Part shown: piece by piece, positions 21,220-31,507 of the stretch
Position numbering within the stretch: the stretch's first letter is position 1
Layout of the letters: every line of letters begins with the position of its first letter
Assembly (NCBI GenBank): GCA_001766655.1
Contig: MJCC01000019.1
Span: 167,434 to 223,182, forward strand
DNA length: 55,749 bases
DNA from: Phytomonas francai
Taxonomy: Eukaryota > Euglenozoa > Kinetoplastea > Trypanosomatida > Trypanosomatidae
Direction of reading: 5' to 3'
Translations under genes and position numbers: made by a program
The notes under the pieces: generated by a model
What the model saw: only the letters and a program-made list of their open reading frames with translations
Databases searched by the model: none
Told to the model about the DNA's origin: nothing

Positions 21220-23847
21220 ATGGGAATCGAAAGACTCTTCTCCTTTCTATGCTTTACCGATGCTAACGTAGAGACTACTTTCTTTGACAGTGCCGAGACC
21301 CCATCCTCGGGTGAGGCGGAGCCTTTTTGGAGTCGCTTGTTATGTCAACCGGAAGTCATGGACCCTCATGTGGAGGCTGCGCCGACGTACCGGACCTTGT
21401 CCCTTCGAGTGCTTCCTGCCACCGCCGCCGCCGTCCCTGCGAAAAAAAGCTCACGGAGTGCTTTGGAAGATAAGTACTTTAAAAGGGCAAGGAAAGGTGG
21501 CGTGGCCGTTATTGAGTCGCGGACCCGCGACTCCGTTGAGGGTGACCACACTACCAACAGAGATCCCATCGAGGCTGCTTCCCCTGTGCTGAATTCGTTC
21601 CCTTCCAAGGATGTGTCCGCGGGGGAGACGGGGGTGACTCCCATGGCAGGAGTCGAGGAAGCGCATCTCCCCACATCCGGGAAGACGGCCTCGCCAATCG
21701 CACGAGATGTTGATCGGACGGAATATTCTCCAGCATCTCACTCAAGGAATGCGTTTACAGTGTATGATACTCGTCTGGCCAGTGTCAGGGACGATATTCT
21801 GGGCGATTCAGCGTATAAATATCGCCATGCGAATCACCCAATGGGTAACTTTCGGTCGTTGACAGAAGAAGGAGAGGGATTTATGCAAAAAACACCAAAA
21901 TGTTTTTCGAATCACCTCACCCTAAAACAGGAGCTCAAGAGGAAAAACAAGTTAGCTTCCAAACGTAAGCGCGAGGCTAGGGCCGCATTATACGATCTTT
22001 GCGTTCGTGAGGCAAAGAAAGCTGAAGAAAAGCATTCACTACATCTACGAGATAGACACGGGTCAACAACGTCGTCTACACTTTCCATGCAGCAGCCCAT
22101 TTTAGAGTCCTCGACCTCACTTCCACAAGACGTATACAACTCAGATGCGTCGAACCATACCCCCACACTGTGCGCTTCTGTAGTGGCCTCGACCACAATG
22201 GCCATCGATGGGAATGAAAGCACCAACAGCAGTTTTTTCGTAGATGATGAGAGATTGAATATACAGGAAGATTTAGAGAAAATCTACGCTCAGATGCGCT
22301 TATATCGCACAGACAACTCGATCGCGAGCGAGGGTGTCTCGAATCCAGACGAGGATTGCACGAAGAATTCTGGGGCGGCTGGGTCGACGGAGGAGTCCTC
22401 AGTGGGCTACCCAGTTCATTTGACTTCGAGCCGTTTTCCACTCGAGTCCCGTGCGTACGCGGAAAAAGTCATGCTCACACAGTACTCTCAGCAGGTTTTC
22501 GTGTTGATGTCTCTCCTCTGCGAGGCCCACAGGCAATCCTGGATGCTGCACGAGCAGCTCCTCCTGCTGTACCACTACTACATCCTTCCGATCCTGAGCC
22601 GCAGCCGTAGTGCCGCCGAGCAGGTGGTGTTGGAGGAGGCTTTGCGGAAAGCTGGATCCGGTGCGCTGGACTACTATCACAAAACCTTCCTCATCTTTGC
22701 GCGTATCGATTACCAGCTATTTAAGTACCAACACGACAGGGTATGGCGCCAGCTCTTTACAGATATTCGACACTACCTTGGGATGGATTCCGCGGCATCC
22801 CGAGAGGGGCGTGGCAAGTCGGCGTGGGAGAAAGCGACGGGTGGCGGAGATGGGAAGGTGCTCTTCGTCGCGACGATTTTGCATTCGATGGATTTGTTTG
22901 AGCGACATCATCCAATGCAGAGGGCCCTGCAGGATGCTGCAGGGTGGATTAATTGGCACTACTGCTATTACTCTCCTGATGCGCAGGTGGTGGGTGGTAT
23001 GCCTGCGGTGGAATGCACCGTGGAGGGTGCCCGCGAGTTGGGTGCGGCGGCGGCCGTGCCCGAAGATAGTCCCGTGGAAAAGGGTGCAGCAGGATCTAGC
23101 GAGGGTGTATCCAAGGATGGGACCGATTTTTCCGATAGCTGTGGGGTTAGTGAATTCCTTTCTGGTAGAAATAGAAACTGTGAATCTGCTAGCCATTCGA
23201 ACATGGAGGGAGAGACCCTCTTATTTTCTTCTAACACTCAGGAAAGCCTCGGGGAAGATGGGATCCGGTCAGATGTCATCGACCCGCCCGAATTCAGCGA
23301 AGGCTACCTGCCGATGGATTGGCAGACCGCCCAAGACGAGAAAAATCGAAACAAAATTTATAATATTCGCCTCTACAGGAGTATTGCATGCATGGAAAGA
23401 GCACTGTTAAACTCTCATGTTTTGATTCCTCAAACATCGACAAATATCGAGGGGTCACCAGAGGGGGAAGGGGGTGGCCGCGCGAACTGCACGATACTGA
23501 ATGGTATCGAAGGGATAACACAGACAGCGACAGATTTCTGTACACAGAGTCCTAAGAGAGACAGCCCCGTCTCCAATGCTCTACCCTCGAATTCTGAGAC
23601 CAATTCACCGAGCAGCGTTTCTACGGCTCGTGATGGGCCAACACCATCCCCGGCGGGGGTGCTCATCTCTGATTCGGAGACTACGGGTGCTAGCCCATCC
23701 TATCGTGCATCAAGCAAGTCGATGCCACCTCGAAGAAAATCGAAGGGATTTGGGGTTAAAGGTAAATTTCGTGAGAATTTGAATGTGGGCTGTTTTGGGT
23801 TATCTTTTTCCACCTTTCTTACATACCGAAATCGACGTCGCTTGTGA
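21220..23847 (+). CDS. Conserved-looking 875-aa protein of unknown function
   Basis: Not recognised. The N-terminal 220 residues are Ser/Thr/Glu-rich and mostly disordered. A basic helical stretch follows (LKQELKRKNKLASKRKREAR, about aa 235-255). A well-ordered helical core at about aa 410-600 has dense aromatics: LTQYSQQVFVLMSLLCEAHR, LLLLYHYYILPILSRSRSAA, YYHKTFLIFARIDYQLFKYQ and WINWHYCYYSPDAQ. A short later block (YLPMDWQTAQDEKNRNKIYN) precedes a disordered Ser-rich tail that ends in a basic, Phe-rich segment. No TM helix or signal peptide is clear. The start is the first ATG of the frame; upstream codons are open but non-ATG. Its location and role cannot be inferred from neighbours, since kinetoplastid transcription units group unrelated genes. 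Confidence 0.8.
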   Translation: MGIERLFSFLCFTDANVETTFFDSAETPSSGEAEPFWSRLLCQPEVMDPHVEAAPTYRTLSLRVLPATAAAVPAKKSSRSALEDKYFKRARKGGVAVIESRTRDSVEGDHTTNRDPIEAASPVLNSFPSKDVSAGETGVTPMAGVEEAHLPTSGKTASPIARDVDRTEYSPASHSRNAFTVYDTRLASVRDDILGDSAYKYRHANHPMGNFRSLTEEGEGFMQKTPKCFSNHLTLKQELKRKNKLASKRKREARAALYDLCVREAKKAEEKHSLHLRDRHGSTTSSTLSMQQPILESSTSLPQDVYNSDASNHTPTLCASVVASTTMAIDGNESTNSSFFVDDERLNIQEDLEKIYAQMRLYRTDNSIASEGVSNPDEDCTKNSGAAGSTEESSVGYPVHLTSSRFPLESRAYAEKVMLTQYSQQVFVLMSLLCEAHRQSWMLHEQLLLLYHYYILPILSRSRSAAEQVVLEEALRKAGSGALDYYHKTFLIFARIDYQLFKYQHDRVWRQLFTDIRHYLGMDSAASREGRGKSAWEKATGGGDGKVLFVATILHSMDLFERHHPMQRALQDAAGWINWHYCYYSPDAQVVGGMPAVECTVEGARELGAAAAVPEDSPVEKGAAGSSEGVSKDGTDFSDSCGVSEFLSGRNRNCESASHSNMEGETLLFSSNTQESLGEDGIRSDVIDPPEFSEGYLPMDWQTAQDEKNRNKIYNIRLYRSIACMERALLNSHVLIPQTSTNIEGSPEGEGGGRANCTILNGIEGITQTATDFCTQSPKRDSPVSNALPSNSETNSPSSVSTARDGPTPSPAGVLISDSETTGASPSYRASSKSMPPRRKSKGFGVKGKFRENLNVGCFGLSFSTFLTYRNRRRL

Positions 23848-24303
23848 GGTATGTCTACTTAGTCTTGGGCCATTTTTCTTCAATCAATGAAAGCGCATAT
23901 GAATTAGGCATATTAAATAAAATTCAATAACAATCTAATTGTCTAGGATTTACTTTTAATGTTATTATTCAATTTATTTAGTTGCGCTTTTGTGTTTTCT
24001 TTTATATGATCCCAATTTGCATAAATTGGAGAGTTATTTTTAAGAAAACGATTCATTTGTACAATGGGTTCGGGCGGAAGCATATTACCCCTTCGTAAAG
24101 GTGGATCTTATTATTAATAATTTTCTTTCAGGAAAACGTTTAAAGTACATCTGTGGATTTCATTTTCGTTGACACATGTTGCTTCCTAATTTTTTAATAT
24201 ACAACAAAAACAATCAGTTGAACTCGTTAAGCCTTATTAAAGTTGCTTAGGGCCTCACATATAATCTGAGATAAGGTCTTTTATGATTTATATACGTACT
24301 ACA

Positions 24304-24365
<62 letters not shown>
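24304..24365 (+). repeat. (TA)n microsatellite
   Basis: Longest TA tract of the window, interrupted once by a C. Confidence 0.95.
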
Positions 24366-24369
<4 letters not shown>

Positions 24370-24830
24370 GGATGTATATAATGTTCTAACCTACAGTGAT
24401 TTAGAATTCTGATTATAAGTTTCGATCTTTATTTATCGGTAAGTTGCGCTTCCTGTTGATATTTTTGTCATTATTAACGGGATTGAGAATAAAGAGCTTT
24501 TAAAGGGGATCTCCCAGTAGTGCAAGCAACATAAATTTTTTCTTTTGCTGCTTTCACTAAAATACAAAGATTTTCGTAGCTGTCTTTGTTTGAATTTTTG
24601 AAATATATTGTCACATTTATTAAATCATTTTTTTCTAATTCAAGCCGAATTTAAACGAGGATGATCATTAAAAAAGATGTAGTTCCACAGGCGTCCAGGC
24701 TAAATACGAAACATGCATGTCACAATCATAATAATTGAAGGCGTAAGGAGTGACGACTTATTCATTTTCTTTCTTCTGCGTTCTCTTTCATTATATCAAT
24801 TAACAGAAGTCAGATATATATATCAAGGTG

Positions 24831-24850
24831 TTTTTTCGTATACTTTTTAG
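24831..24850 (+). promoter_or_regulatory. Predicted trans-splice acceptor, helicase-like gene
   Basis: T-rich run ending in TTTTTAG; AG at 24849-24850, 78 nt before ATG 24929. Confidence 0.6.
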
Positions 24851-24928
24851 CCTTGTTGGGTTCAATAGTAAAATACTTAATAGTCTTCTAGTGATTGAAT
24901 AAGCATTCGATCAAGCTGAACGGCTGGG

Positions 24929-26926
24929 ATGCGCACTAGGGGAGAGCGACATCTGAAGCAGTACATCGGGAAGGATGTGCCCGTGGTGACCGATCGCCGA
25001 AAGCGCGCTCGAGAGGTGGTCCCCGTCCTCCGGGATAAAACGCCGTCCGACGGGATGCCGCGCGGCCCGGGGGGCGGCGCGGAGTTTGGGATTTCGCAGG
25101 GCGATCGGGTTGACGGCAAAGCCATGGCGGGCGTGAAGGGAGGGAAGGAGGGGCCGTCCGGGAGCCGCGGGCCGCTTGGTCATCGCCAGCGGAGCCTCGT
25201 CGAGGCCCTTCTGGGGCCCGCCACGGGGGAGAAGAGCGCGCGCGGGCCGGTGGTTGTCAAGCGCGCAGCGCTCGCGGACATGCGGGGGCTCGTCGAGGTG
25301 CTCGGAGCGGCGAGCGCGGGGCCGGCGGCGGCCGCCCTGCTGGTGCTCGTCGAGGACGACGACGTCGCGGCGGAGGTGGGGGAGGGACTGCGGCGGTGGG
25401 CCGCGGCCGCGGCGCCGGTCGATGTTTTTCTCCTCTCGCAGCGGCCGGCGGGCCGCGCGACGCTCGGGCAGGCCGTGCGCGCGGCCCTCGCCCCGCCCCC
25501 TCCGGCGGCGGCCGCGCGAGGGGCGGTGCTCCTCGCGACCCCCCGCGACCTCCTCGACGCGGACGCGGCCGCGGGGCTCGCGGACCTTTGGGGGCTCGTC
25601 GGCGGCCTCGTGGTGCTGCTCGCGCGGCCGGCCGGGGCCGCGCGGTCGCTCGCGCGGCGGGGGTCGGACGTGGCCCGCCTGGGCGCGCTGCGGTGGGGCG
25701 CCCTCGGGCACGTCCGGACGACCTGCGTGGTCTCTCTCCAGGGCGAGCGCCTCGCCGTCGGGGCGGCGCTTGACGCCCTGACCGCGCGGCCGGCCGCCGC
25801 GGCCCCCCCGACGGCGGTGCACTACTGCGTGGCGACGGGGGTCGACCGCTTCGGGGTCCTGATCGCGCTCCTGAAGGCCCTCCGGCCCCACCACGGCCTC
25901 GTCGTGCACGTCGCCACGAAGGAGGGGTGCGGCTTCCTGTACGACGTTCTCTACCATTTCATGCACCACCAGCGGGAGCTGCCCGCGCACGTGGAGCTGC
26001 TGACGGACTACGAGGGCGCGGGCGCCTACACGGCGGCAGCGTCCGAGGCGCAGCGGGATTTGCTATGCCGGCGGTTCGATCAGATCGTGCGCGGCCACGC
26101 GGCGCTCGCCAGCAGCGACGCCGCATCCCCCGAGGCATCGGCTCCCAGAACGGCGGCGGTGCTTCTCTCGTGCTTTGGTCTGGTTCCCACCGCAGGGACG
26201 ATTTTCGTTTCGTACGACATCGTTCCGGACGTGCCGAACTTTGGCCAATTTGTGCGAAAAGCACTCATACCACCCCCAGGGCGGCGGATGACTGATGATC
26301 CGCAGGACTCCGCGAGCGGGGGAGGCGGTAAAGGGGATTCAGGCGAGCCTGACGACGCCTCGGTGCAGCCGAAGAAGAAGGCGCAGCGCACCGAGAAAGG
26401 GAAAGACCCCAGTGCCTTATCGCTTGGTGAAAGTCAAATTAGAAGTGAAGCAGAATATTCTAGAGGGGAGCTCCCCGCGTACCAACACATCTTCCTCCTC
26501 CTGCGACCAAATGAAGTGAAGGGTATGCTACGCCATCTTCGTCTCACAGGGGGGCCCCTCAACCTTACCTACGCCCCGCTAGCGCAAAAGCCCTCTCAGA
26601 CTAGTTATCACTTCGCCGCCGAAAAACTAAAGTCGTTGAATAAGAAACATTTTTCGATTCAAAACTTGGCCTTTCTCGCGTACAAAGCCACCATGCAGGC
26701 GTATAGCTCAGTAGGACCCCGTGATGTGTACGATGAGGGTCAATTAAACCTTGAAAAAGTCGCGGAGGAGTTCGGCTTCACAGAACTTCCCTTGCTAGAT
26801 TTGCGGCTGAAGGATAACAACTTCCGTCCAAAAGAGGACTTGTACAAAATATCCAGAAAAAAACAGGCGGAGGAGAGACGGGCGTATAAACGATTTGCTG
26901 TGAACAACATTCCCATCGATCCGTAG
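24929..26926 (+). CDS. Degenerate DEAD-box-like protein with Has1/DDX18-type C-terminus
   Basis: The 665-aa product resembles the RecA-like fold and C-terminal extension of ribosome-biogenesis DEAD-box helicases. The clearest part is at about aa 560-650: SIQNLAFLAYKATMQAYSS, LNLEKVAEEFGFTELPLLDL, then a basic tail. This is the pattern of the DUF4217 extension (AYKSYVRAY..., FGF..PP) of Has1/DDX18 and relatives. Before it, HHGLVVHVATKEGCGFLYDV (about aa 320) sits where motif IV would be, and TIFVSYDIVPDVPNFGQFV (about aa 420) where motif V would be. No Walker A GxGKT, no DEAD box and no HRxGRxGR motif VI are present, so ATP hydrolysis is not expected. The N-terminal RecA half is an extreme Ala/Arg/Gly-rich GC region. 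Likely a nucleolar pseudo-helicase in pre-rRNA processing; that role is inference. Genuine ATG start. Confidence 0.68.
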   Translation: MRTRGERHLKQYIGKDVPVVTDRRKRAREVVPVLRDKTPSDGMPRGPGGGAEFGISQGDRVDGKAMAGVKGGKEGPSGSRGPLGHRQRSLVEALLGPATGEKSARGPVVVKRAALADMRGLVEVLGAASAGPAAAALLVLVEDDDVAAEVGEGLRRWAAAAAPVDVFLLSQRPAGRATLGQAVRAALAPPPPAAAARGAVLLATPRDLLDADAAAGLADLWGLVGGLVVLLARPAGAARSLARRGSDVARLGALRWGALGHVRTTCVVSLQGERLAVGAALDALTARPAAAAPPTAVHYCVATGVDRFGVLIALLKALRPHHGLVVHVATKEGCGFLYDVLYHFMHHQRELPAHVELLTDYEGAGAYTAAASEAQRDLLCRRFDQIVRGHAALASSDAASPEASAPRTAAVLLSCFGLVPTAGTIFVSYDIVPDVPNFGQFVRKALIPPPGRRMTDDPQDSASGGGGKGDSGEPDDASVQPKKKAQRTEKGKDPSALSLGESQIRSEAEYSRGELPAYQHIFLLLRPNEVKGMLRHLRLTGGPLNLTYAPLAQKPSQTSYHFAAEKLKSLNKKHFSIQNLAFLAYKATMQAYSSVGPRDVYDEGQLNLEKVAEEFGFTELPLLDLRLKDNNFRPKEDLYKISRKKQAEERRAYKRFAVNNIPIDP

Positions 26927-27593
26927 GGTTGGCTGTGAAGGTGTTAGACCCTACGGTAGCACCTGCGGCGTGCGAACGATAACGGAAAGAATATAAAGCA
27001 TAACAACTAATAATCCTAAATAATGCGAATAGCTTCTAAACCTTCCGGATCCTCGAATTCGAAGGATTGATTCAGGAAATTCGAGCCATCCCTGCGAGTA
27101 TTAACCATCTATCAAATGTCTCCGAGGGAATTAGGTGGGGTGAGTGTGTAGTTGCGAGCATGGTTATTCGTAGCAAAAAGAGGTGGGCGGGAGCGCGTCT
27201 AATATGCGTTTAAGATTTGTTCTAGATTGGCGTGGAAACGCACTTTAAACGCCTAGGGATGGGTACAGCATCTCAAACTTGATAAGAAACACTTAGGACC
27301 CGGTTGTCGTTCTCTATCTTTTTTTTCCTCTTCCATTTTTTTCTAGACCGCGTAAAGACCCCATAGTGTCTGCTTAAATTATAGAAGGATACCTATAAGT
27401 TCTATTGATTGCCACCTTCGAGCCGTTGACCTGGCTGGTGGCGCTTGTTATTATTGTTATTATTATTATTATTGTTGTACTTTATCGATTATAGCCACAC
27501 ACGTAAGCCACACGTAAAGAAGGACTAGGGGGACGGAAAAATAAACAAACTCCATACTGACACTGTTAAACACAGGGAGAAAAGGTAAGCTGC
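26927..27593. other. Spacer with imperfect palindrome
   Basis: 3' UTR and intergenic sequence without coding signal. Near-palindrome at 27049-27067 (ATCCT...AGGAT around CGAATTCG). TTATTA-type microsatellite at about 27449-27477. Strong pyrimidine tract at 27311-27344. Confidence 0.6.
27311..27346 (+). promoter_or_regulatory. Predicted trans-splice acceptor, first PDZ-like gene
   Basis: Over 30 nt of almost pure pyrimidine end in TTCTAG, AG at 27345-27346. This gives a 5' UTR of about 247 nt before ATG 27594. Confidence 0.65.
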
Positions 27594-30500
27594 ATGTATC
27601 GATCAAAGAAAAAAAGTCCGCCGCAACGCTTCAGAAAAAGTGCTGGGGCTAAAGCCGGCGCAAGGAAGGCAGAGGATCCGCCGCTACCGGCCGTGCCCTC
27701 GAAGGAGGAGGAAAACGTCGCTGACGGAATCGCTGCGGAGAGCCATTTCCCATCCATCACCGATGCCGCCGGTCTTGCGCGGGATGAAGTCGTGGCGAGC
27801 GGAGCTCACGCGAGTTCTGTGGTTTCTTCGACCTCCAACCCCCCTCACGATAGCTCCGACTTACGCCAAATTGTTGAATTTAAAGAGAAATTCACGGCGC
27901 CGGTTGCGATCTACGACGGTGCGAGTAAGCGTATTTGTGTAAACCCGTCTTTTGATCGTCTGGCGGTCTCACAGCTCTCGCGCATTCAGGGGGTGGTCTT
28001 GCACCAGCTGCGGCAATCCCAGCGGGATGCGGCGGCGCGTACGCCGAAGGAGCTCCTCTTTGACATGGAGCGGGCGCTGCTCTGCGTGGTGGCGTCCGCG
28101 AGCGTGGCGCCCTCCGCGGGCGATTCGGAGCTCTTTTTGCCTATTTCCGACGACGTCGACGCGGCGAAGGCGGTGCCGCAGATCGAGTCCATTTTCGCGC
28201 GGCATGCCGCCGCGGCGAAGGCGGTCGCCGCCGTCGGCTACGTGCTCTCGGAGGGGATCTCGCACGACACCCTCGACGGCTTTCTCAGGCAGCTGACGGA
28301 TCGCCTCGCCGCGGAGTCGGACCCGGCAGTGAATACGCGGCGGACGCCCGAGGAGCGCCAGGCGCTGCGCGGGACCGCCAACAACGTCCGCGATTTCGCG
28401 CAGCTCTTCAGCGCGGTGAAGGTCGCGTACGGCGGGATCTACACGAACTCGCAGCGGCAGCGCACGCAGCCCTTCCCCCTCGCCGACGGCGCGCGCGTGC
28501 ACGCGGACGCGAACGGGCAGTCCGCGAGGCTGCTCTTGGAGGGCTATTACAAACTCCTGCGGTGGGTGCTCGCGGTGAACGAGGATCGCCTCGCGCTCCT
28601 CGGCGGCTCTCAGGAGCTCGCAGGCGGAGGAGGAGGAGGAGGAGGAGGAGGGGCGGCGGCGGCGGGGTTGGAGGGACCCGTCGGCGCATCCGCGGGGAAA
28701 GGGGGGGTGTGGGTGGCCGAATACGACCCCCACGCCGGCAGGATCGCGCTCGAGCGCCGCTCCCCCTCGCATCGCTGGGGGCTCATCTTCGACGCCTCCG
28801 GCTTCCTCGTTGGGATCGAAAACGCCCTGCGCAACGGCAGCGAGGCCGGCGAGCGGCTTTACTACGCCCTCCAACAGAGCAAAGGCGCCGCGGGGATGGC
28901 GGTGCTCCAGGCCAACCGCCGCCGCATCCGCGCGACCAACCTCACCGCGGCCGAGTTGGAGACCAAAAGGCAGGAGATCCTGACGCGCCTCACGGACTGC
29001 TTCCGCAGCGACGGCAAAACACTCCAGTTGGTGGTCGAAAAGAGGCCGCACGCGGAGCTCACAGCGGCGCGGGAGGTTTTCTTTGAAACCAGTCAGCAGG
29101 GCGGGGAGAGAGGGGTAGGGCAGCAAGTGGTGCTCATCCTGGAGCGAGCCACCCCGACCATTCCATGGGGTCTTAGGCTCGCCGCGCTACCAAACAGACC
29201 GCCGCAGCTCACAAACTTCTCCGATAAATTGCAGCTTTCCAAGAGGGCAAAAGATTTCCTCTTCGACCACCGTGGACGGCTGCAAGTGGTGAGCGTCAAC
29301 TACCGCGATACGCAGCGGCATTTTACGACAGAGCAGTTGAAGCAATACATGTCCGAGTCTCTTCTCCTCGCGCTGTGGCTGCAGGTCACGGATTCCCCCA
29401 GTGATGGGATTGCAGGGGCCTCTTTTTTGGGGGATGAACAGCATGCAAAAGAGCCCACAAAGGACGTGGAGGACCCCCTTGGGGGTGAGGAAGCCTATCG
29501 TGGCGTTCTCCCAGAGGCGGCCGAAAAGGGAGATGAGGCTCAGGCAGGCCTTGACGAGACAGAGGAGTCGGCTGCCGCCACCATGGATCACGAGGATCGC
29601 CTTTCGGAAGGCAAGAAAAGTGCGAAAGCCGTGAAGGCCATTCGTGCGGAGGATGGTGCTTGGGCAGGCTCGGAAAACTTGCTCGCTGAGCAGGAAGAGG
29701 ATACCGTGGAGGACACGTTAGATAACCCCCTTGAACGCGATGCAGAACTTGAGGGCTACGAGAGTTTTGAAAAAGAGCCGGATCTCTCCTCCACGAATGA
29801 GGATTTGGGTGGGGTGAGGGAGATTCCTGAGGAAGGTTCACCGAGGGAAAGTGGCTCTGATGGACTGGAGGGTGCGGAAGCAGAGGAAACAGGTCCGGAA
29901 GAGGTCGATCGAGCCGCACTGTCGGATACAAAGAAAGATAAAGTGGCATCCAAAAAAGATAAAAGATCGAAGAAAACTTCCAAAAAGGGAAAACCACCCC
30001 AAAAAGGGCGCAAGAAGAGCTCCGAGAAAGAGGAGACCATGACACCCGAAGAGGAAGAGGAGGAAAATGCCACGATCAACGAGGATGAAGTTAGTCACGA
30101 GGGAATAGAAGAAAACACAGAACCCTCAGGTACAGGGGATTCCGCGATCCCAGACGCAACAGGCGAGACGCCGCTAATCGATTCGCAACCAACTTCCGCA
30201 GAAATTGCTATGCAGATAGGCAAGAAAAGCAGCAAAAACGCGAACGATCCACCAAAGGGGAGGAAAAGCAAGTTATCCAAGGATCCCCTTTCGGGGGCCC
30301 CTGGCGAGGATGTGCCGCTGGTAGATTCGTTGAAAACCCCCGCGGAGGTTGCCATGGAGGTTGCGGGGGGTGGAGACGGCGCGATATCCGCCGCTAATGC
30401 TTCCTCTTCCGTTTCCGAAGCGCCTGCGGCTGGAAGCCCCCCGGTGTCCATCACGCAGCTGCTGTCAACGGCCCCACTAGAGTTTGAAAACAAAGTGATC

Positions 30501-30806
30501 GCAAACAAATTCGATGGGACGGCGCTGGAGCTCTCGCGACCCTCCGTAGAGGTGCCGTGGAATATCAAAATGGCTTTTGTCGGGGACGAAGTTTTGCTCT
30601 CAAAGCTGCCGGTTGTAGCGAATGACAAGAAGGATCATCCCTATCTCAAGTACCTTGGCGCGGCGCCTGACGGCAACATACGGTGTGCGGTGGAATCGAT
30701 GAATGGGGTGGACTTGTTGGTGGCTAGCAAACTAGAAAAGGCGAGGCTGATGGAAACAGTGAAGAAGAGCATGAATTTATCCATGATTCTAAAAGTAATA
30801 CGTTAG
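27594..30806 (+). CDS. PDZ-like repeat protein A (1070 aa)
   Basis: First of three neighbouring paralogues. Layout: basic start and disordered N-terminus (aa 1-100); helical domain (about 105-340); PDZ-like unit 1 (about 373-483, HRWGLIFDASGFLVGI ... LQANRRRI ... LQLVVEK); PDZ-like unit 2 (about 512-599, TIPWGLRLAALPNRPPQLTN ... LQVVSVNYRD ... LALWLQV); a long charged Glu/Lys linker (about 600-960) with KKDKRSKKTSKKGKPPQK; and PDZ-like unit 3 at the C-terminus (about 966-1070, VPWNIKMAFVGDEVLLSKLP ... VESMNGVDLL ... MILKVIR). Each unit has a P-W-G/N-L/I loop like the PDZ carboxylate-binding loop and a V..VNG-type strand. PDZ domains bind C-terminal peptides, so a scaffold role is inferred. 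It shares the linker motif PLIDS/PLVDS with its neighbours. A Gly run at about aa 343-352 is encoded by GGA repeats. Real ATG start. Confidence 0.8.
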   Translation: MYRSKKKSPPQRFRKSAGAKAGARKAEDPPLPAVPSKEEENVADGIAAESHFPSITDAAGLARDEVVASGAHASSVVSSTSNPPHDSSDLRQIVEFKEKFTAPVAIYDGASKRICVNPSFDRLAVSQLSRIQGVVLHQLRQSQRDAAARTPKELLFDMERALLCVVASASVAPSAGDSELFLPISDDVDAAKAVPQIESIFARHAAAAKAVAAVGYVLSEGISHDTLDGFLRQLTDRLAAESDPAVNTRRTPEERQALRGTANNVRDFAQLFSAVKVAYGGIYTNSQRQRTQPFPLADGARVHADANGQSARLLLEGYYKLLRWVLAVNEDRLALLGGSQELAGGGGGGGGGGAAAAGLEGPVGASAGKGGVWVAEYDPHAGRIALERRSPSHRWGLIFDASGFLVGIENALRNGSEAGERLYYALQQSKGAAGMAVLQANRRRIRATNLTAAELETKRQEILTRLTDCFRSDGKTLQLVVEKRPHAELTAAREVFFETSQQGGERGVGQQVVLILERATPTIPWGLRLAALPNRPPQLTNFSDKLQLSKRAKDFLFDHRGRLQVVSVNYRDTQRHFTTEQLKQYMSESLLLALWLQVTDSPSDGIAGASFLGDEQHAKEPTKDVEDPLGGEEAYRGVLPEAAEKGDEAQAGLDETEESAAATMDHEDRLSEGKKSAKAVKAIRAEDGAWAGSENLLAEQEEDTVEDTLDNPLERDAELEGYESFEKEPDLSSTNEDLGGVREIPEEGSPRESGSDGLEGAEAEETGPEEVDRAALSDTKKDKVASKKDKRSKKTSKKGKPPQKGRKKSSEKEETMTPEEEEEENATINEDEVSHEGIEENTEPSGTGDSAIPDATGETPLIDSQPTSAEIAMQIGKKSSKNANDPPKGRKSKLSKDPLSGAPGEDVPLVDSLKTPAEVAMEVAGGGDGAISAANASSSVSEAPAAGSPPVSITQLLSTAPLEFENKVIANKFDGTALELSRPSVEVPWNIKMAFVGDEVLLSKLPVVANDKKDHPYLKYLGAAPDGNIRCAVESMNGVDLLVASKLEKARLMETVKKSMNLSMILKVIR

Positions 30807-31269
30807 TTTTTTTTTTTTACTTTTTCCTTTACGTAAAATTTCTCTGTGTGTAGAGTAGGTAAAAAACGGAGAGAAAAACGTTTCTAATATCGAGGCATCT
30901 ATTAGCTGATTGTCTTTCGCATCCGCACTTCGACAAAATAGAGAGAATATCGAATGCAACACCCATGGGGTTTCGATGCTTCGGGGGGGGGGGAGGATGC
31001 ATATTTATAGAATTAACCAATAAATAATGTAGTGTGTATCCAGCTTTAGTATTAGATCGCATATTGTTATTGTTGATCAATTGCATACCTTTACTTTTCG
31101 CCATCATTTTCGTGGTGTAATATATTAGAATAGATTGACATAGAAACGGTGCTTTTTTTTTTCAGGCCGCTGTTGCCCCATATGAGAAGCAGGTGTTAAA
31201 TATCCTTTGCTTGATCTAGTACAAAAGGGTTTTTGTTTTGATATTTAATTCTTCTGCTTAAGTACTAGT

Positions 31270-31321
31270 TCTCCTGCCCTCTCCTTCTTCTTTTTATAAC
31301 ATTTTTCTTCGAACGTTATAG
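31270..31321 (+). promoter_or_regulatory. Predicted trans-splice acceptor, second PDZ-like gene
   Basis: A T/C-rich tract (31270-31310) is followed by AG at 31320-31321. The second tract at 31460-31506 has no AG before the ATG, so it probably lies in the 5' UTR. Confidence 0.5.
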
Positions 31322-31484
31322 GCGATCTCAGGTCTTTCAACGTTTAGGAAGGGAGGGAGTGACCCCCAGCTTGAGTTGAGTGCACTCTTTGATATTTAGG
31401 GGTCCTATTAGGTTCTTATCCTTTGTCATTTGGTGCGCGTGTGTGAGTACCTGGGTTTCTCTTTGATTATTACTTCTCTTTCTT

Positions 31485-31501
31485 CCCCCCCCCCCCCCCC
31501 C
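31485..31501 (+). repeat. C17 homopolymer
   Basis: Lies in the 5' UTR of PDZ-like protein B, seven bases before its ATG. Confidence 0.95.
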
Positions 31502-31507
31502 TGTCTT

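Larger units (their letters stand above)
23848..24928. other. AT-rich spacer with long (TA)n tract
   Basis: No gene seen. A TA repeat of about 60 nt spans roughly 24304-24365. Confidence 0.7.
30807..31507. other. Spacer with G11 and C17 homopolymers
   Basis: No gene. G11 at 30983-30993 and C17 at 31485-31501, the latter within a long pyrimidine tract that ends just before ATG 31508. Confidence 0.65.

Noticed and set aside
22076..23410. Several frames of 120-266 codons overlapping the 875-aa gene
   Set aside because: Alternative-frame shadows; the main frame has coherent composition and full length.
24911..25990. 359-codon - strand frame
   Set aside because: Arg/Pro/Gly/His-rich shadow of the GC-rich helicase-like gene; no domains.
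27969..29126. 385-codon - strand frame
   Set aside because: Shadow of PDZ-like protein A; composition typical of antisense GC-rich DNA.
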